A stretch of DNA of 64,000 nucleotides. Origin: Haematobia irritans. Taxonomy: Eukaryota; Arthropoda; Insecta; Diptera; Muscidae. The stretch lies in contig NC_134397.1 of NCBI RefSeq assembly GCF_050003625.1, forward strand, positions 98,998,162 through 99,062,161, in the 5' to 3' direction. The position numbers and the translations under genes were made by a program. The notes beneath the pieces were generated by a model. The model was not told the origin of the DNA. It ran no database searches and was given only the letters and a program-made list of their open reading frames with translations. Positions 11,661 to 22,482 of the stretch are shown in pieces (position 1 is the stretch's first letter; every line of letters starts with the position of its first letter).

Positions 11661-12827
11661 ATGTCGCAGAACACAAGGCCGCAAGTTCCCGAAGGATTGA
11701 GGGATTTAATTAAGGACTTCACAAGAGAAATCCTTAGGGAAAAACCAAACAACATTTACGGGTTTGCAGAAAAATATTTTGAATATCTCACGGAAAAGGA
11801 AAATTACAACGTGAACTCATTCGAAAACCCACCTGACAAACATAATTCTGTATATTTGCCTAAATCTCAGCAATATCATGTTACCACTACGTTGGCCTAT
11901 TCAATCGTACCTAAAGATCTGACGGTGCTAATAAAAGACCTTATTAAGGCTATTCTAAAAGAGCAACCTAAAAATTTATGTGAATTTGCCATAGAATACT
12001 TTAGCCGTTTACGAAAATCCAAAATGTCAAGTGAGTCTAACGTAACCAGTTTCAGCTCATTCGAAAACTATTTTACAAATATGGATCGCCTTGTATATAA
12101 CCTCTTTGTGAAATGCCCATGCGGCAGAACTTTCGCAGAAGGCTATCTTGCTAACCAAAACCATGAACATCTCATTCCGACATCACAGACGGGGAAACTT
12201 AATGCATCGAGTATGGCGTCATCACCTCCTCTAACAAATGAGTGTACCTCTACTAATAGTCACAAACGTACTATTTCATATTCCGAAGAGTATATCGAAT
12301 CTATTTACATAATTCAGCGTTACATTCGTAGGTTTTTGAAAAGGAAGAAAAAAATGAAGAAACTAGGTGAGGGAGCGGTTAAACTACCAATGAGTGAGGA
12401 AAAAGCCGCTTTAGTAATTCAAAGAAGTGTAAAGAAATTATTTAGCAACAAACTCCAGAATAGAACTTCGGAGACGGTAGCCGATAGTTTGCAGGTGATA
12501 CCGCAGTTGCAACTTCACCAGCTAGAAAACGACAATATTTCCGAAACGGCATCCTATACTTCGGCTTCAACAGTTGCCTTATCGGCCTCTGAATCAAGCC
12601 GGGAGATTCTCGATTTCAGTGTAGTTGAAAATATTGTCAAGGAACCAATAATTGAAAACGAAGAGCTGGAAAACGACCATCAAAATGTCATTAATTGTGC
12701 ACCACTACAAAATTCGGCAAACAGTGATATCAACAACAAATTATCAGTCAATGATAACGGAAATCATATACTAGTATCGAACGGTAAGTCGTTGGAAATC
12801 TTGAAAAATAATAAACCTAGAAAATAA
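11661..12827 (+). CDS. Protein with tandem RIIa docking domains and two IQ motifs
   Basis: A 388-residue open frame, the best host gene here. Residues 10-43 (PEGLRDLIKDFTREILREKP, then FAEKYFEYL) fit the RIIa dimerisation/docking fold that binds amphipathic helices of A-kinase anchoring proteins. Residues 84-117 repeat it (PKDLTVLIKDLIKAILKEQP, then FAIEYFSRL). Residues 217-231 (IIQRYIRRFLKRKKK) and 252-263 (VIQRSVKKLFSN) are IQ motifs that can bind calmodulin. CPCGRTF follows the second docking domain. The C-terminal third is Ser/Asn/Glu-rich and looks disordered. RIIa plus IQ is the architecture of SPA17/ROPN1-type sperm tail proteins, so a testis or axoneme role is inferred. Start chosen as the first ATG, five bases after a TGA-containing leader. 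A strong donor (GGTAAGTC) at 12783-12790 leaves open a spliced 3' end. Confidence 0.85.
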   Translation: MSQNTRPQVPEGLRDLIKDFTREILREKPNNIYGFAEKYFEYLTEKENYNVNSFENPPDKHNSVYLPKSQQYHVTTTLAYSIVPKDLTVLIKDLIKAILKEQPKNLCEFAIEYFSRLRKSKMSSESNVTSFSSFENYFTNMDRLVYNLFVKCPCGRTFAEGYLANQNHEHLIPTSQTGKLNASSMASSPPLTNECTSTNSHKRTISYSEEYIESIYIIQRYIRRFLKRKKKMKKLGEGAVKLPMSEEKAALVIQRSVKKLFSNKLQNRTSETVADSLQVIPQLQLHQLENDNISETASYTSASTVALSASESSREILDFSVVENIVKEPIIENEELENDHQNVINCAPLQNSANSDINNKLSVNDNGNHILVSNGKSLEILKNNKPRK

Positions 12828-12831
12828 TAAA
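12810..12831 (+). terminator. Two polyadenylation signals overlapping the stop
   Basis: AATAAA occurs at 12810-12815 and 12826-12831, around the stop codon at 12825-12827. The transcript may therefore have a very short 3' UTR, or the intended 3' exon lies elsewhere. Confidence 0.45.
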
Positions 12832-12886
12832 TTCGCCCTAACATTTACTTAATCAATTTTTTAACATTTTTTAACGTAAAGCATGC

Positions 12887-12956
12887 GACCGAAACTGGGA
12901 TCAAACCCACTATCCATGCAACCACATTGTACTTTCGATCATTACCACGCCATATT
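12887..12956 (-). other. tRNA-like relic (SINE head fragment)
   Basis: On the minus strand a B box GGGTTTGATCCC is preceded by GTGGTAATGATCGAAAG at about the right distance for an A box. No acceptor stem is seen; probably the head of a truncated retroposon. Confidence 0.4.
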
Positions 12957-12963
12957 CTCGATC

Positions 12964-13238
12964 GTGGTTAGGTTAAGTATAGTGACAGCCCGATATTTCA
13001 GGATCACTTAGAATATTCAGTGTATTGTGATACCACAAGGGACCTCCTTTTTTTATAGCCAAATCCGAACGGCATTTCACATTCTTGTAAAACCACTTTA
13101 GAGAAGCATTGAAAAACTCAGTCAATGTCACCAGCATTACTGAGAGGGGATAATCCAACGCTGAAAAACTTTTTGGTGCTCGATCGAAGCAGGGATTGAA
13201 TCCATGACCCTTTGTATGCGAGGGCGGCACCACGGTGA
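12964..13238 (-). mobile_element. tRNA-headed SINE with LINE-derived 3' end
   Basis: Flanked by CTCGATC at 12957-12963 and 13239-13245, a 7-bp target duplication. On the minus strand the head has a B box GGATTCAATCC (13190-13200) in a tRNA-like context, then a unique body. The last ~70 bp match the 3' end of the Loa/I-like LINE at 32506-32585 (TGTGGTATCACAAT/TGTGGTATCACAATG, ATTC-AGTG-CTGA order, then TAACCTAACC). Sharing a tail lets a SINE borrow the LINE's enzyme. Confidence 0.75.
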
Positions 13239-13774
13239 CTCGATCACTAACATGTCTCAATATTGCTAATATCTCCATTTCATACTAAGATATATCCTAC
13301 TCGCAAAAAACAAATTCTTTCCTCGCAAACGAAATGTTAGGAAAAACAACCATCGCTAACCAGTTCGTTTTCGCTGAAGGAAGTTTGTTTGGTAGAAGAC
13401 TATAGACTTTTTATCTCCCGCGTGGTTTATTAACTTCTCAACACTTCATTTCTGTAATACAATCAATGTAGGAGATATAATCACTTCCATAGTTAAGTGA
13501 GACTATAACAATTTCAACTGCGAAGGAGAAATGTACCTAAAAATTTTGAAAGTATTTTGCCATCAGTAACAGTAAACAGATTCTTACAAAATATTAGAAA
13601 TAAACAAAAAACTAGCACTGAAAGCACTATTATTGAGCATAAAATTATGAATGCTATATTGGTGAAAATTTTACGAAATTCAAACTGGAATAAACTGATA
13701 CTTTTTTCTTACATTTTTGCAAACCTACTGCGTTGATCAACAACACAACACACAAAAATAATTCTTTCCTCCCC
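13239..13774. other. Repeat fragments, no gene
   Basis: 13302-13420 matches the reverse complement of the right part of the element at 23858-24422 (ATTCTTTCCTC, CAAACGAAATGTTAG, AGAAGACTATAGACTTT). The rest is AT-rich. 13745-13770 repeats the start of the same family (ACAAAAATAATTCTTTCCTC). Confidence 0.5.
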
Positions 13775-14113
13775 CACCGAAAAAAAAAATTTACTATTTT
13801 TTATGAAAAATTAACTAACCCATAGTAAGAATGACCATGATTTGGCGCCAAAGATTTTTTTCATTTAGATAAGTTCATGATTTTCTTATAAATTACTTCA
13901 TGTATTTCATCGTATTTTAGTTCATTATTACTATGCTGTGGGAAGAATATACTTAAACTCATTCAAAATATTCCTGCTATCCGGAAGAATGAACAATTTT
14001 TTGGGAAATCTGTATTAAGAAATTGGTTTGAAATAAACTGTTTGTCAGTATAATTTTCAAAAAAGTCGAGAAATTGAGGAATCAAAGGTACAACAAGCCT
14101 GTATACAACTAAG
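13775..14113 (+). repeat. Family C repeat, copy 2
   Basis: CACCGAAAAAAAAAATTTAC through GGTACAACAAGCCTGTA. It is homologous to 63046-63372 and, inverted, to 62268-62592. The conserved core CATAGTAAGAATGACCATGA and TTGGCGCCAAAGATTTTTTT marks the family. The segment after it (14114-14338) shows nothing recognisable. Confidence 0.7.
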
Positions 14114-14338
14114 AAATTTTTCGTACAAAACAAGTCAATTTTCTATAACCACCAGTATTTTATTTCAAAAAATTATGATTATATTACACAAAACTATGGC
14201 TTATGATATACAATAAAGGAAATATTTTTATTCGTACGTTGGATGCAGTTACTTGTCGATAGTTAGTAATTTCTTCTTCAAAAGAGTAATATTCTATGTT
14301 ATTAGGACTAACCTAATTAATTTAAATTTGCATGTATT

Positions 14339-14801
14339 CTATCCATATGAAAGATAAATGTGGCATAAGTTGCTATATTCATTGAATTGTTGTCCAATTT
14401 CATCGATTTTGGCTAACTCTTGTTGGGCGGATTTGTCTAATAAGCATCTGAAATTGCAAAGTTATACAATATATAAGAAAAATATTATCAAATTTTATCG
14501 TTCATATTGATTTTTAACTTACGGTTTTCAAGAGTATTTCCTAGAGCCAATAAGGATATCAGCTAAGTTAGCATTAAACAGCAAGAATATTAAAAAAATA
14601 ACATTACAAGAACTGTCTACCTGCAAGTGAAAATAATTATTTTTAATAAATTGAAATTTTGGTTTTATTAAAAACGGACAAAATACCGTTTATACTTACC
14701 ACATTGAAAAATCCATCCAGTAGGTACATTATTGGAATCATATCCATGGAATAATAGGACGTTTTGGAAATTATTCTCAGAATATATTTGAAATAAAATA
14801 T
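14339..14801 (-). pseudogene. Three spliced exons of a host-like membrane protein gene, interrupted
   Basis: On the minus strand: exon A ends at 14700 before GTAAGTAT; exon B is 14523-14620 between TTGCAG and GTAAGTT; exon C begins at 14447 after TTTCAG and ends at TAG 14339-14341. Introns are 79 and 75 bp, phases 0 and 2, and the frame runs through all junctions. The joined product has a hydrophobic stretch (CNVIFLIFLLFNANLADIL) followed by a polar helix and NLCHIYL, loosely like an insect chemoreceptor loop. There is one in-frame TGA near the end of exon B. Exon A is cut at 14801 by the LTR element; its 5' continuation with an ATG may be at 21698-21716. Identity is uncertain. Confidence 0.45.
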
Positions 14802-15405
14802 TGTTACGTTTTTATATTTAGGCGTTTTTAATTACCCGTCAATTAAAACACTCTTCGCTTCAATAACGTTAATCTACAATTTATTTACTATGACTTTACA
14901 CTAATTCACTTTACAATTCGTTCACACTGATGTTATTCGTATGACGCTTTAATTAAGACTGACTCGTTAGCAGCATGCGAGCGCTTTTATATATGACGGT
15001 CTGGCAAAGCGAGAATATTCTGGCAGCACTACACTATTCTGGCAACGCTAGAAGAATCTACGACCATTAAGTTATTCATCTGGTGGCTGCCAAACACATA
15101 TACACTCACATAGATATATGCTCGCATTACTACAACAACAATAACAACGACAATAGACAATGAGATGAAATGAGAATGCAAAATAACACAGCAAAGGGGT
15201 TGTTATACTATGAGAGAGTAAGAACTAACATTTCCATATGAAAATAAGCAAACAAAAGAACATAAAAGAAATTGAGGGAAGTACCAGAAAATGAATAGAT
15301 GATTCCAACAAGTGATAGCGAAATTTTATCGTTACAATTTGAAATTTTAAATTAACGGAAACTAATTTAAATAAACTTAAATCTATAGTTATCAAATTCG
15401 TAACA
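14802..15405 (-). repeat. 3' LTR
   Basis: In element orientation it begins TGTTACGAATTTG and ends AAAACGTAACA, with short inverted ends TGTTACG/CGTAACA. Near-identical to 19747-20354. Confidence 0.92.
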
Positions 15406-15420
15406 CTGCCTCCCGCTTAA
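15406..15420 (-). other. Polypurine tract
   Basis: On the minus strand AAGCGGGAGGCAG lies immediately before the 3' LTR. This is the position and composition of the primer for plus-strand DNA synthesis. Confidence 0.7.
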
Positions 15421-18240
15421 GCCTGTTCGTCCCGAACAGGCACAGAACCTGTTCCGTAGGGAGCCAACCGTTCCAGATGTACAACTTTCATCTTTGATCT
15501 AGGGATGTCGTTCTTCTGAATCCGGTATACAATCAGTTTAGGACACAATCATTTTTTTCGTTGCAGGTTAAATAGCAAAACCATAGCAAAACGGACGGCA
15601 CACCGTAGCGACATATCCAGTTTTTGTTGACCACATCCACAATCGTTTTTGCCTCTTGGTTTGGAATTGCATACACCTCCGGCCATTTGCTGAAGTAATC
15701 CATGACCACTAGGACATAACGGTTTCCAGAATCACTTACTGGGAAAGGGGCTGCCACGTCCATTGCTATTCTTTCAAACGGGGCTCCTGGTCTATACTCT
15801 TGCATAGGACCTCGACTTTTCCTTGTTGGACCTTTCGCCTTCATGCACTTCTCTCAATTGGCTACCCACTCAGCAATTAATTTCTGGCATCGTTGCTTCA
15901 CTTTCTCGGATGTTTTGGTTATTCCCAGATGACCTCCACTGGTACCATTATGGAACTCCGCCAAAACGTCTCTTATTTTAGAATCCGGTCCGATGATCAA
16001 ATTTCGGCTGCTCTTGCCATCTTCGCCTTCCCATTTACGTTGCAGGAATCCATTGACTAGAACTAAACTATCCTATTGAGCCCAGTATGGTTTCATAAGT
16101 GGGCTTTCGGCTGCGATGTCTTTCTTGCTGGGCTTCTTGTTATCTTCCTTTGCCGAAATAATTTTGTTCAAAATGTGATCTTTACGCTGTTCTGTTGGCC
16201 AGTCCACTCCATATTCGATGTGTAACAGCCGAATATCAACAACATCCTCCTTATGTTCAGCTTTCGAGCAGTGCTTGCATTCTATACTGCAAGGTCGACG
16301 TGACAAAGCGATAGCGTTACCGTGTTTTCCACCTTTTCTATGCTCGACACTGAAATCACAGCTTTGGAGCCTCTCGATCCAACGTGCCAGTTGAGCTTCC
16401 GGATTCTTGAATTGGAGCAACCATTGTCCATACAAATATTTATGATAATGTTTTACACTCTCTATGATGGCTAGCAGCTCTCGTCGCGTTACACAGTAGT
16501 TCTTTTCGGGCTTGGACAACGTTCGGTTGGAATATCCGATGACCTTCTCCTTGCCGTCTGTCGCGATAGCACACCTCCAATAGCATCTGTATCCAAAATA
16601 ATTTTTTCGCCCGGAATAGGATACGCTAGAACAGGAGCTGAACATAAAAGTTCTTTTAAATGTTGAAATGAATCCCCCTGTTCGTCGCTCCACTGGAACT
16701 ACTGACCTTTTTGCGTCAATTTATAGAGACTAGCGGCGATGCTGGCGAAGTTTGGGACGAATCGTCGGTAATATGTACATAACCCAAGGAAACTTCTTAA
16801 TTCGTGGAGATTTCGGGGTCGTGGCCAATCTCTGACACCTTGGATTTTGTCTTCATCGGTGGATATGCCCTCAGCAGTCGCATGATGACCCAGGTATTTA
16901 ACTTCTCGCTGGAAAAGGGAGCATTTCTTTGCGTTAAGGCGTAGTCCAGCGGCTGACAGTTGCTGGATAAAGTCTTTCAAGTTCTTAAGGTGCTCTTCAA
17001 ATGTTTTGCCCATCACTATGATGTCATCCAAGTATATCAAGCACAATTTCCAGTGCAATCCCTTCAGTACCCGCTCCATCAATCTTTCGAAGGTAGCCGG
17101 AGCGTTGCAGAGCCCGAACGGCATTACATTGAATTGCCAGAGACCGCCATTAACGCCAAAAGCCGTTTTTTCTTTGTCTTTCTCAATCATGTGTAGAAAA
17201 CCATGTTGTTCCGGCTAGTGTGTCCAACGTGTCATCAATGCGTGGAAGCGGACAACTGTCCTTTTTGGTGACATCATTCAGTTTTCTGTAGTCCACGCAG
17301 AATCGGATACTTCCATCTTTCTTTTTGCCCAGCACAACTGGGGAACACCAAGGACTTGATGATGGCTCGATCACACCACTCTCCGCCATTTCCTTTATAG
17401 CTTTTGAATTTCGTCTCTTTTTGCCAGGGGAACACTTCGTGGTGCTTCTTTTATGGGCCTTTCTTCTGCGGTTTTAATTTCATGTTTCTCTACAGATATT
17501 CTTCCTTGATTTCCCTTTTCAGAAGCAAAAGCAGAGGCGATTTTCCACAACAATTGCTTGGCTTTATTTCTCTCTGACGGCTATAGATGACTGTCCTCGA
17601 CATACCCTTCTAGATGTTTTCTCACTGCTCCCTGTGTCTTTGATGAGTTGCCTTCCAAATTGACTATTGCCTCGGCTGGTGTACATTTGCCAATGTCAGC
17701 AAATTTTACAATTTGCTCGTGATTTTCAGACAAGTTTTCTGTTGGTTCAACAACCCACAATTGGCCGACTTCACAATCTCCATTCATAGAAACCCACATA
17801 ACTGCTTCGGCATTCGGTGGTATAGACTCTGACTGGCTCGTTGTCAAACGCCTGACAGGTGTATTCTCGTCGTGTCCCACGTTTACCATTATTTCGGCAT
17901 CGCACCATGTCATTACACGACGCTTCATATCCAGATTGAGACCAAAAGCAATCATGAAATCCGCTCCAATTATAACTTCGTCTACTATATCGGCCACAAT
18001 GAAATCATAAGTAACGGATTTGTTAGCAATAGTTAATTTTACGGCTACCTTTCCATATACGGTTGCGGGTTCCCCTGTAGCCGTGCGTAGCTTGACTCCA
18101 ATCAGTGGTGTAACTTTTCCTTTTACTAAATCAGATCTAATGATAGACTTTGATGCACCAGTATCCAACGTCAAAGTACGCTTGTCGCCCTTAATAACAC
18201 CCACAATAGTTAAATTGTTATTTTTCTGTTGAACTATTGC
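15417..18240 (-). pseudogene. pol: protease, reverse transcriptase, RNase H, integrase (broken)
   Basis: In order: aspartic protease (TLDTGASKSII, about 18170); RT with WCSPVVLGKKKDGSIRFCVDY and, after a gap, FGLCNAPATFERLM and IYLDDIIV (catalytic YLDD); connection and RNase H with LDTDAIGGVLS and VTRRELLAI; integrase zinc and core region with MDVAAPFP and VVMDYFSKWPE; a C-terminal piece ending just before the polypurine tract. Lesions: loss of the first RT catalytic segment after WFSTHD near 17190, TAG near 16700 with a frameshift near 16570, TAG at 16070, TGA near 15857 replacing a zinc-binding Cys, and a deletion near 15570 removing the remaining integrase core. It cannot be autonomous. 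Confidence 0.88.
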
Positions 18241-18249
18241 TATGGAGAT

Positions 18250-19707
18250 GGTGGGGCCATCGTCTGTGGGGGCCAGCTCTTGCCCCGCTGAACTAGCTCG
18301 ATTTAGTTTAAAGGTGACTCACTTGACTGTGGGGTCACCTTCTTATGGCTATTGTTTAATGGATATGGTGGTGTGGATCTTGACCGTTTGCGTCGTGCTT
18401 TGCATTCTCGAGCTAGATGTGCCGGCTTATCACAGTTATAGCATTTGATTCGGGATTTAGTTGCATCCTGTTTCAATTCTTGCATTACCTGCTTCATTGC
18501 CTCTTTCACCGATTCAATGATAGATTTCGTGAATTTGAGGCCCTGCCAGCAATCTCGATGTTTCTTGCGCAAGTGCAAATGTTACTGTTTTTGCGAATGT
18601 AGCCTTTTGTGACGCATATGTTGCACATTTTATGTCTGGGTCTCGAATGCCATTCACAAAGGTCTCAATTTTGATGCGATCCACAAGGGGGTGACTCTCT
18701 CCTGGGTATGTTAATAGCACCAACCGCTCAACTTCTGTTGCAAAGTCTTGTAAAGTCTCGTTTGATTTCTGGACTCTACCTCTTAATTCCATTCTAAAGA
18801 TGTCTTGCTTATATTCTCCATCGTATTTGCGCTGTAGTGCATCTATTACTTAGTTATAGTTATTTCTGGAAGAAGTTGGGATACTTTGTATTACATCGGC
18901 AGCATTACCCTTCAATGCCAACAGAAGTTCAATTGCTCTGTCGTTGTCATTCCACATGTTTCTGGATGCCACCGTCTCAAATTGGAATTTTAAAACATCA
19001 AATGAAGATGAGCCATCAAAAACAGGAGTTTTGATTTTTGGACCCTCGATTACGCGCACGGGACCACCTTTAATTTCCAGGTCAGCCATTTTTCTCCAGG
19101 TGTAGAAGTTTCTCATCGTGAACCACAATTTTCTCATCTACGGAAAGAACTTTCTTATCCAATTCTATAATTTGACCTTCTATATGGTCCACACGTTTCT
19201 CCATGCTTTCAGAAATTTCTTGAAGTTTTTCATTGAGAATTCTAGAATTTTCGTCCATCATTTTTGAATTTTCGTCGAATTTTTCTTCCAATTTTCTAGA
19301 ATTTCCTTCCATTTCTAGGGCGTTTTCTTCCAACAATTTTCTAGAATTATCTTCCATTTTTAGAGCGTTTTCTTCCAGCAGCTTTCTTGAATTTTCTTCC
19401 ATTTTTAGAGTATTTGCTTCCAGTTTTCTAGAATTCTCTTCCATCATTTTGCTCAAAGCATTGAGCATTGAGGTGTAATCCACAACACTTGAAGCCACAG
19501 ATGGATTTTCTACACTGCTGGTATTGACGAGTATTGATTCGTCAATGTCCTCCTTATAATCAAACTCATGCATCGCAATGTCCATATTACGCTGTTCAAA
19601 CTCTTTCAGTAGACGCTTCTGAAGCTGGGACTTATTGCCTGTTGTCGTCAGCTCCAGTTTGCTCAATTCCTTTTTAAGTCTTCCACACGAAGCTCATTAA
19701 ACTTCAT
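18250..19707 (-). pseudogene. gag with SAP-like domain, coiled coil and zinc knuckle
   Basis: The start ATG at 19705-19707 (MKFNELRVEDL) is separated from the main frame by a one-base loss near 19672. SKLELTTTGNKSQLQKRL fits a SAP DNA-binding motif. Residues encoded at about 19450-19230 are a tandem heptad-like repeat around MEENSRKL, predicted coiled coil. The middle (18514-19137) is the capsid-like region with QFETVASRNMWNDND and FVNGIRDPDI. A CCHC knuckle CYNCDKPAHLAREC is near 18450. Frameshifts at about 18850 and 18550 split it. Gag packages the RNA; this copy is not open. Confidence 0.82.
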
Positions 19708-19731
19708 TGTAAATTTTCTTTCCGTTATTTC

Positions 19732-19746
19732 ACTTCCGACGCCAAT
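19732..19746 (-). other. Primer binding site, tRNA-Leu-like
   Basis: Directly after the 5' LTR, the minus strand reads TTGGCGTCGGAAGTG. From TGG on, it differs by two bases from TGGTGTCAGAAGTG, the complement of a tRNA-Leu 3' end used by several insect LTR elements. Confidence 0.55.
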
Positions 19747-20354
19747 TGTTACGTTTTTATATTTAGGCGTTTTTAATTACCCGTCAATTAAAACACTGTT
19801 CGTTTCAATAACGTTAATCTACAATTTATTTACTATGACTTTAAATACACCAATTCACTTTACAATTCGTTCACACTGATGTTATTCGTTTGACACTTTA
19901 ATTAAGACTGACTCGTTAGCAGCATGCGAGCGCTTTTATATATGACGGTCTGGCAATGCGAGAATATTCTGGCAGCACTACACTATTCTGGCAACGCTAG
20001 AAGAATCTACGACCATTAAGTTATTCATCTGGTGGCTGCCAAACACATATAGACTCACATAGATATATGCTCGCATTACTACAACAATAATAACAATGAC
20101 AATAGACAATGAGATGAAATGAGAATGCAAAATAACACAGCAAAGGGGTTGTTATACTATGAGAGAGTAAGAACTAAAATTTGGATATGAAAATAAGCAA
20201 ACAAAAGAACATAAAAGAAATTTAGGAAAGTACCAGAAAATGAATAGACGATTCCAACAAGTGATAACGAAATTTTATCGTTACAATTTGAAATTTTAAA
20301 TTACCGGATACTAATTTAAATAAACTTAAATCTATAATTATCAAATTCGTTACA
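19747..20354 (-). repeat. 5' LTR
   Basis: Second LTR, 608 bp, same ends TGTTACG/CGTTACA region. Followed by ATAT, the target duplication. Confidence 0.92.
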
Positions 20355-20358
20355 ATAT

Positions 20359-21697
20359 CCCAATAAACACAAACGTTTGAAAAATGCTACATTTCAACAA
20401 TTTTCCAAACATTTTTTCAAAGGATTAGGGTAATATTCAAGTTGAGAAATTGTTGAGAAAATCGCGTTCTCAACAAAAAACAGACATTACCCTCAACAGT
20501 GAAATTCAACACATTAGCAATAATATCTCAAGTGTTATCCTCAAATTGAAATGCATCGCTACTCAATAATTTGTCAAACAATTTTCGATGCGAGTCAAAT
20601 TCAAAATTAACATCGTTGCAAATACATTTCAACCTAAATTTGTATGAATGATATCCCCACTTCAAATTGAAAGTCAAAGCCAAAATTCTATGAATTTTGT
20701 ATAATTTAATCATTTTCATCAAAATAAAATATATAATAATACACTACACTACAATACCAATTGGTAAATAATAATCTTATTAAACATACCAACAAATAAG
20801 AACAAAAAAAAACAAACAACAAAACTTTAAATATCTTAAACATTATTAGTAAACACTTTTGCATTGATAATTCGATTTCCTTCCTTTTGGTTCCTTCCTT
20901 TTATTAACATGCGGGCAATTTGAAATTAGGAACGTACTGGACCGCGTGTTAGAATTGATATCCATCAGAAGGAATTCACAAAATATCCATGTTAAACTGA
21001 TAATAGCATATGAATTAAACTGACGATGTGATACACATTTTCATCCAGAAGTTGTTGATTTCAACAATTTGTTGTTTTTAACAATTTTAATTGGTTGCAC
21101 TTGTAATGTTTCTGGAAACTTTTTCTTGTTGATAAAACACTCATTTTTATTGGTCAGCTTCTTATTGTTTGCAAGAATGTAGCATCCAAACATTTTAGTT
21201 TTCTGCAAAGAGATTTAAATTTAGTGACTTCTTTAAAGTGTTGCTTTAATTTTTCATATTGACGTACCAATTATTATAAACTATTTCATTGGTCAGCTTT
21301 TTAATGTTTTCAAGAACGTAGAATCCATAATTTTAGTTTTCTGCAAAGAGAGATTTAGTGACATCCTTAAAGTTTTATTTCATTTTTTATTTTCTCTTAC
21401 CTATTTTTATAAACTATTTGGTTATTTGTCTAAAATTTTCCATTTTTTTATTTCTTGCAATTGACCACGAACTTCGTTGCACAAATAAGTATTGAAAACC
21501 ACATGGTTTTTTCGTTGCAATCTAGGGTAGTGTTTTGTCAAAGTTTTCTCATATTATCTTCAACACCTTCAACAAAATTTGAAGATGTATTGAAGATGAG
21601 CTATTTCAAGTCATGTTGAATTTATGTTGAAAATTATATTTACCCTCAAACTGAACAGTTGTTGCATTTGAAAAACGCTCATCCTGTATTTATTGGG
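20359..21697. mobile_element. Inverted-repeat DNA element with CCCAATAAAYAC ends
   Basis: Left end CCCAATAAACACAAACG, right end (reverse complement) CCCAATAAATACAGGATGAG. ATAT lies on both sides, partly shared with the adjacent LTR element's target. Inside are many CAACA/TTGTTG words (TTGTTGATTTCAACAATTTG near 21050) but no transposase frame. Non-autonomous; superfamily unknown. The LTR element inserted right at its edge. Confidence 0.6.
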
Positions 21698-21750
21698 ATA
21701 TTATAAAATTAGACATAATTTCCACTTGTCAGTATAGCATTTAGTATTTA

Positions 21751-21969
21751 AGGTGGATATTAAGTTCGAGTTTTGAGGCTAAAATCGCAATTTTCATGAT
21801 AAGTTTTCTTTAATAATCCATTATAAAAAAATAATCTTTTTAAAAAAATTGGTTTGGGCTATTCTCCATCAAGTTATATTTAAACTTGTATCGAAGACGT
21901 ACAATTTTATACTTTTCTTAGTGATTTATTTTTAATTTTAGCGGCTAAACTCGAACTTAGTACTCACCT
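21751..21969. mobile_element. Family D inverted-repeat element (219 bp)
   Basis: Begins AGGTGGATATTAAGTTCGAG and ends CTCGAACTTAGTACTCACCT, inverted repeats of about 20 bp with mismatches. Related to 62595-63043 and to fragments at about 9844 and 39368 inside family A (ATTAAGTTCGAGTTTTGCAG). No open frame. Confidence 0.65.
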
Positions 21970-22482
21970 GTAGGAATTGCTGTAACATAAAAAATATAGA
22001 TTCAAAAAATGGTTGCATCTCCAACCTGTGATCCAGATGTAGAATAAATATAGATCATCCTATTACCACTCATGTTGTATATTTTTTATGTAAATCAATT
22101 AAAATCCGCACTAATTTTAAACTATTAACTGAAATATACAGTTCACTTATATGTTGTTTGGTTTTTTTTTATCAATAAAAGGCGTTTTTGATTTCTGTAA
22201 CATCACATCATTCACTTCTCAGTTTCTAAAATGTTTCCAAATAAATGTATTTTCATATATAAACCACGTGTGCACTTCATAAATCCATAAACAGAACTGA
22301 ATGCAGCAATAAAACACAAAGACACAAATAGTCATAAAGGATACATACCTGCCGTAAAGAAAAACAACTCCACACACACACGATCCCTTTCTGATCCCGC
22401 TACAACTCTCCCATAAAAGATACCAACAACACACAAGGAACATTCCATTGTCTCTAGAATCAAAACAACCAACAACAGCATA
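21970..22482. other. AT-rich spacer, nothing recognised
   Basis: No motif, splice pair or repeat that I can support. Confidence 0.4.

Larger units (their letters stand above)
14802..20354 (-). mobile_element. Defective Ty3/gypsy-type LTR retrotransposon
   Basis: 5553 bp with two LTRs of 604 and 608 bp and a 4-bp target duplication ATAT (14798-14801 and 20355-20358). Gag and pol run on the minus strand. The LTRs differ at several positions (for example ACTCTTCGC against ACTGTTCGT), so the insertion is not recent. Internal genes carry stops, frameshifts and two deletions removing essential catalytic parts. Confidence 0.92.

Noticed and set aside
19233..19478. Plus-strand repetitive frame rich in Phe/Ser
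   Set aside because: Antisense shadow of the gag coiled-coil repeats.
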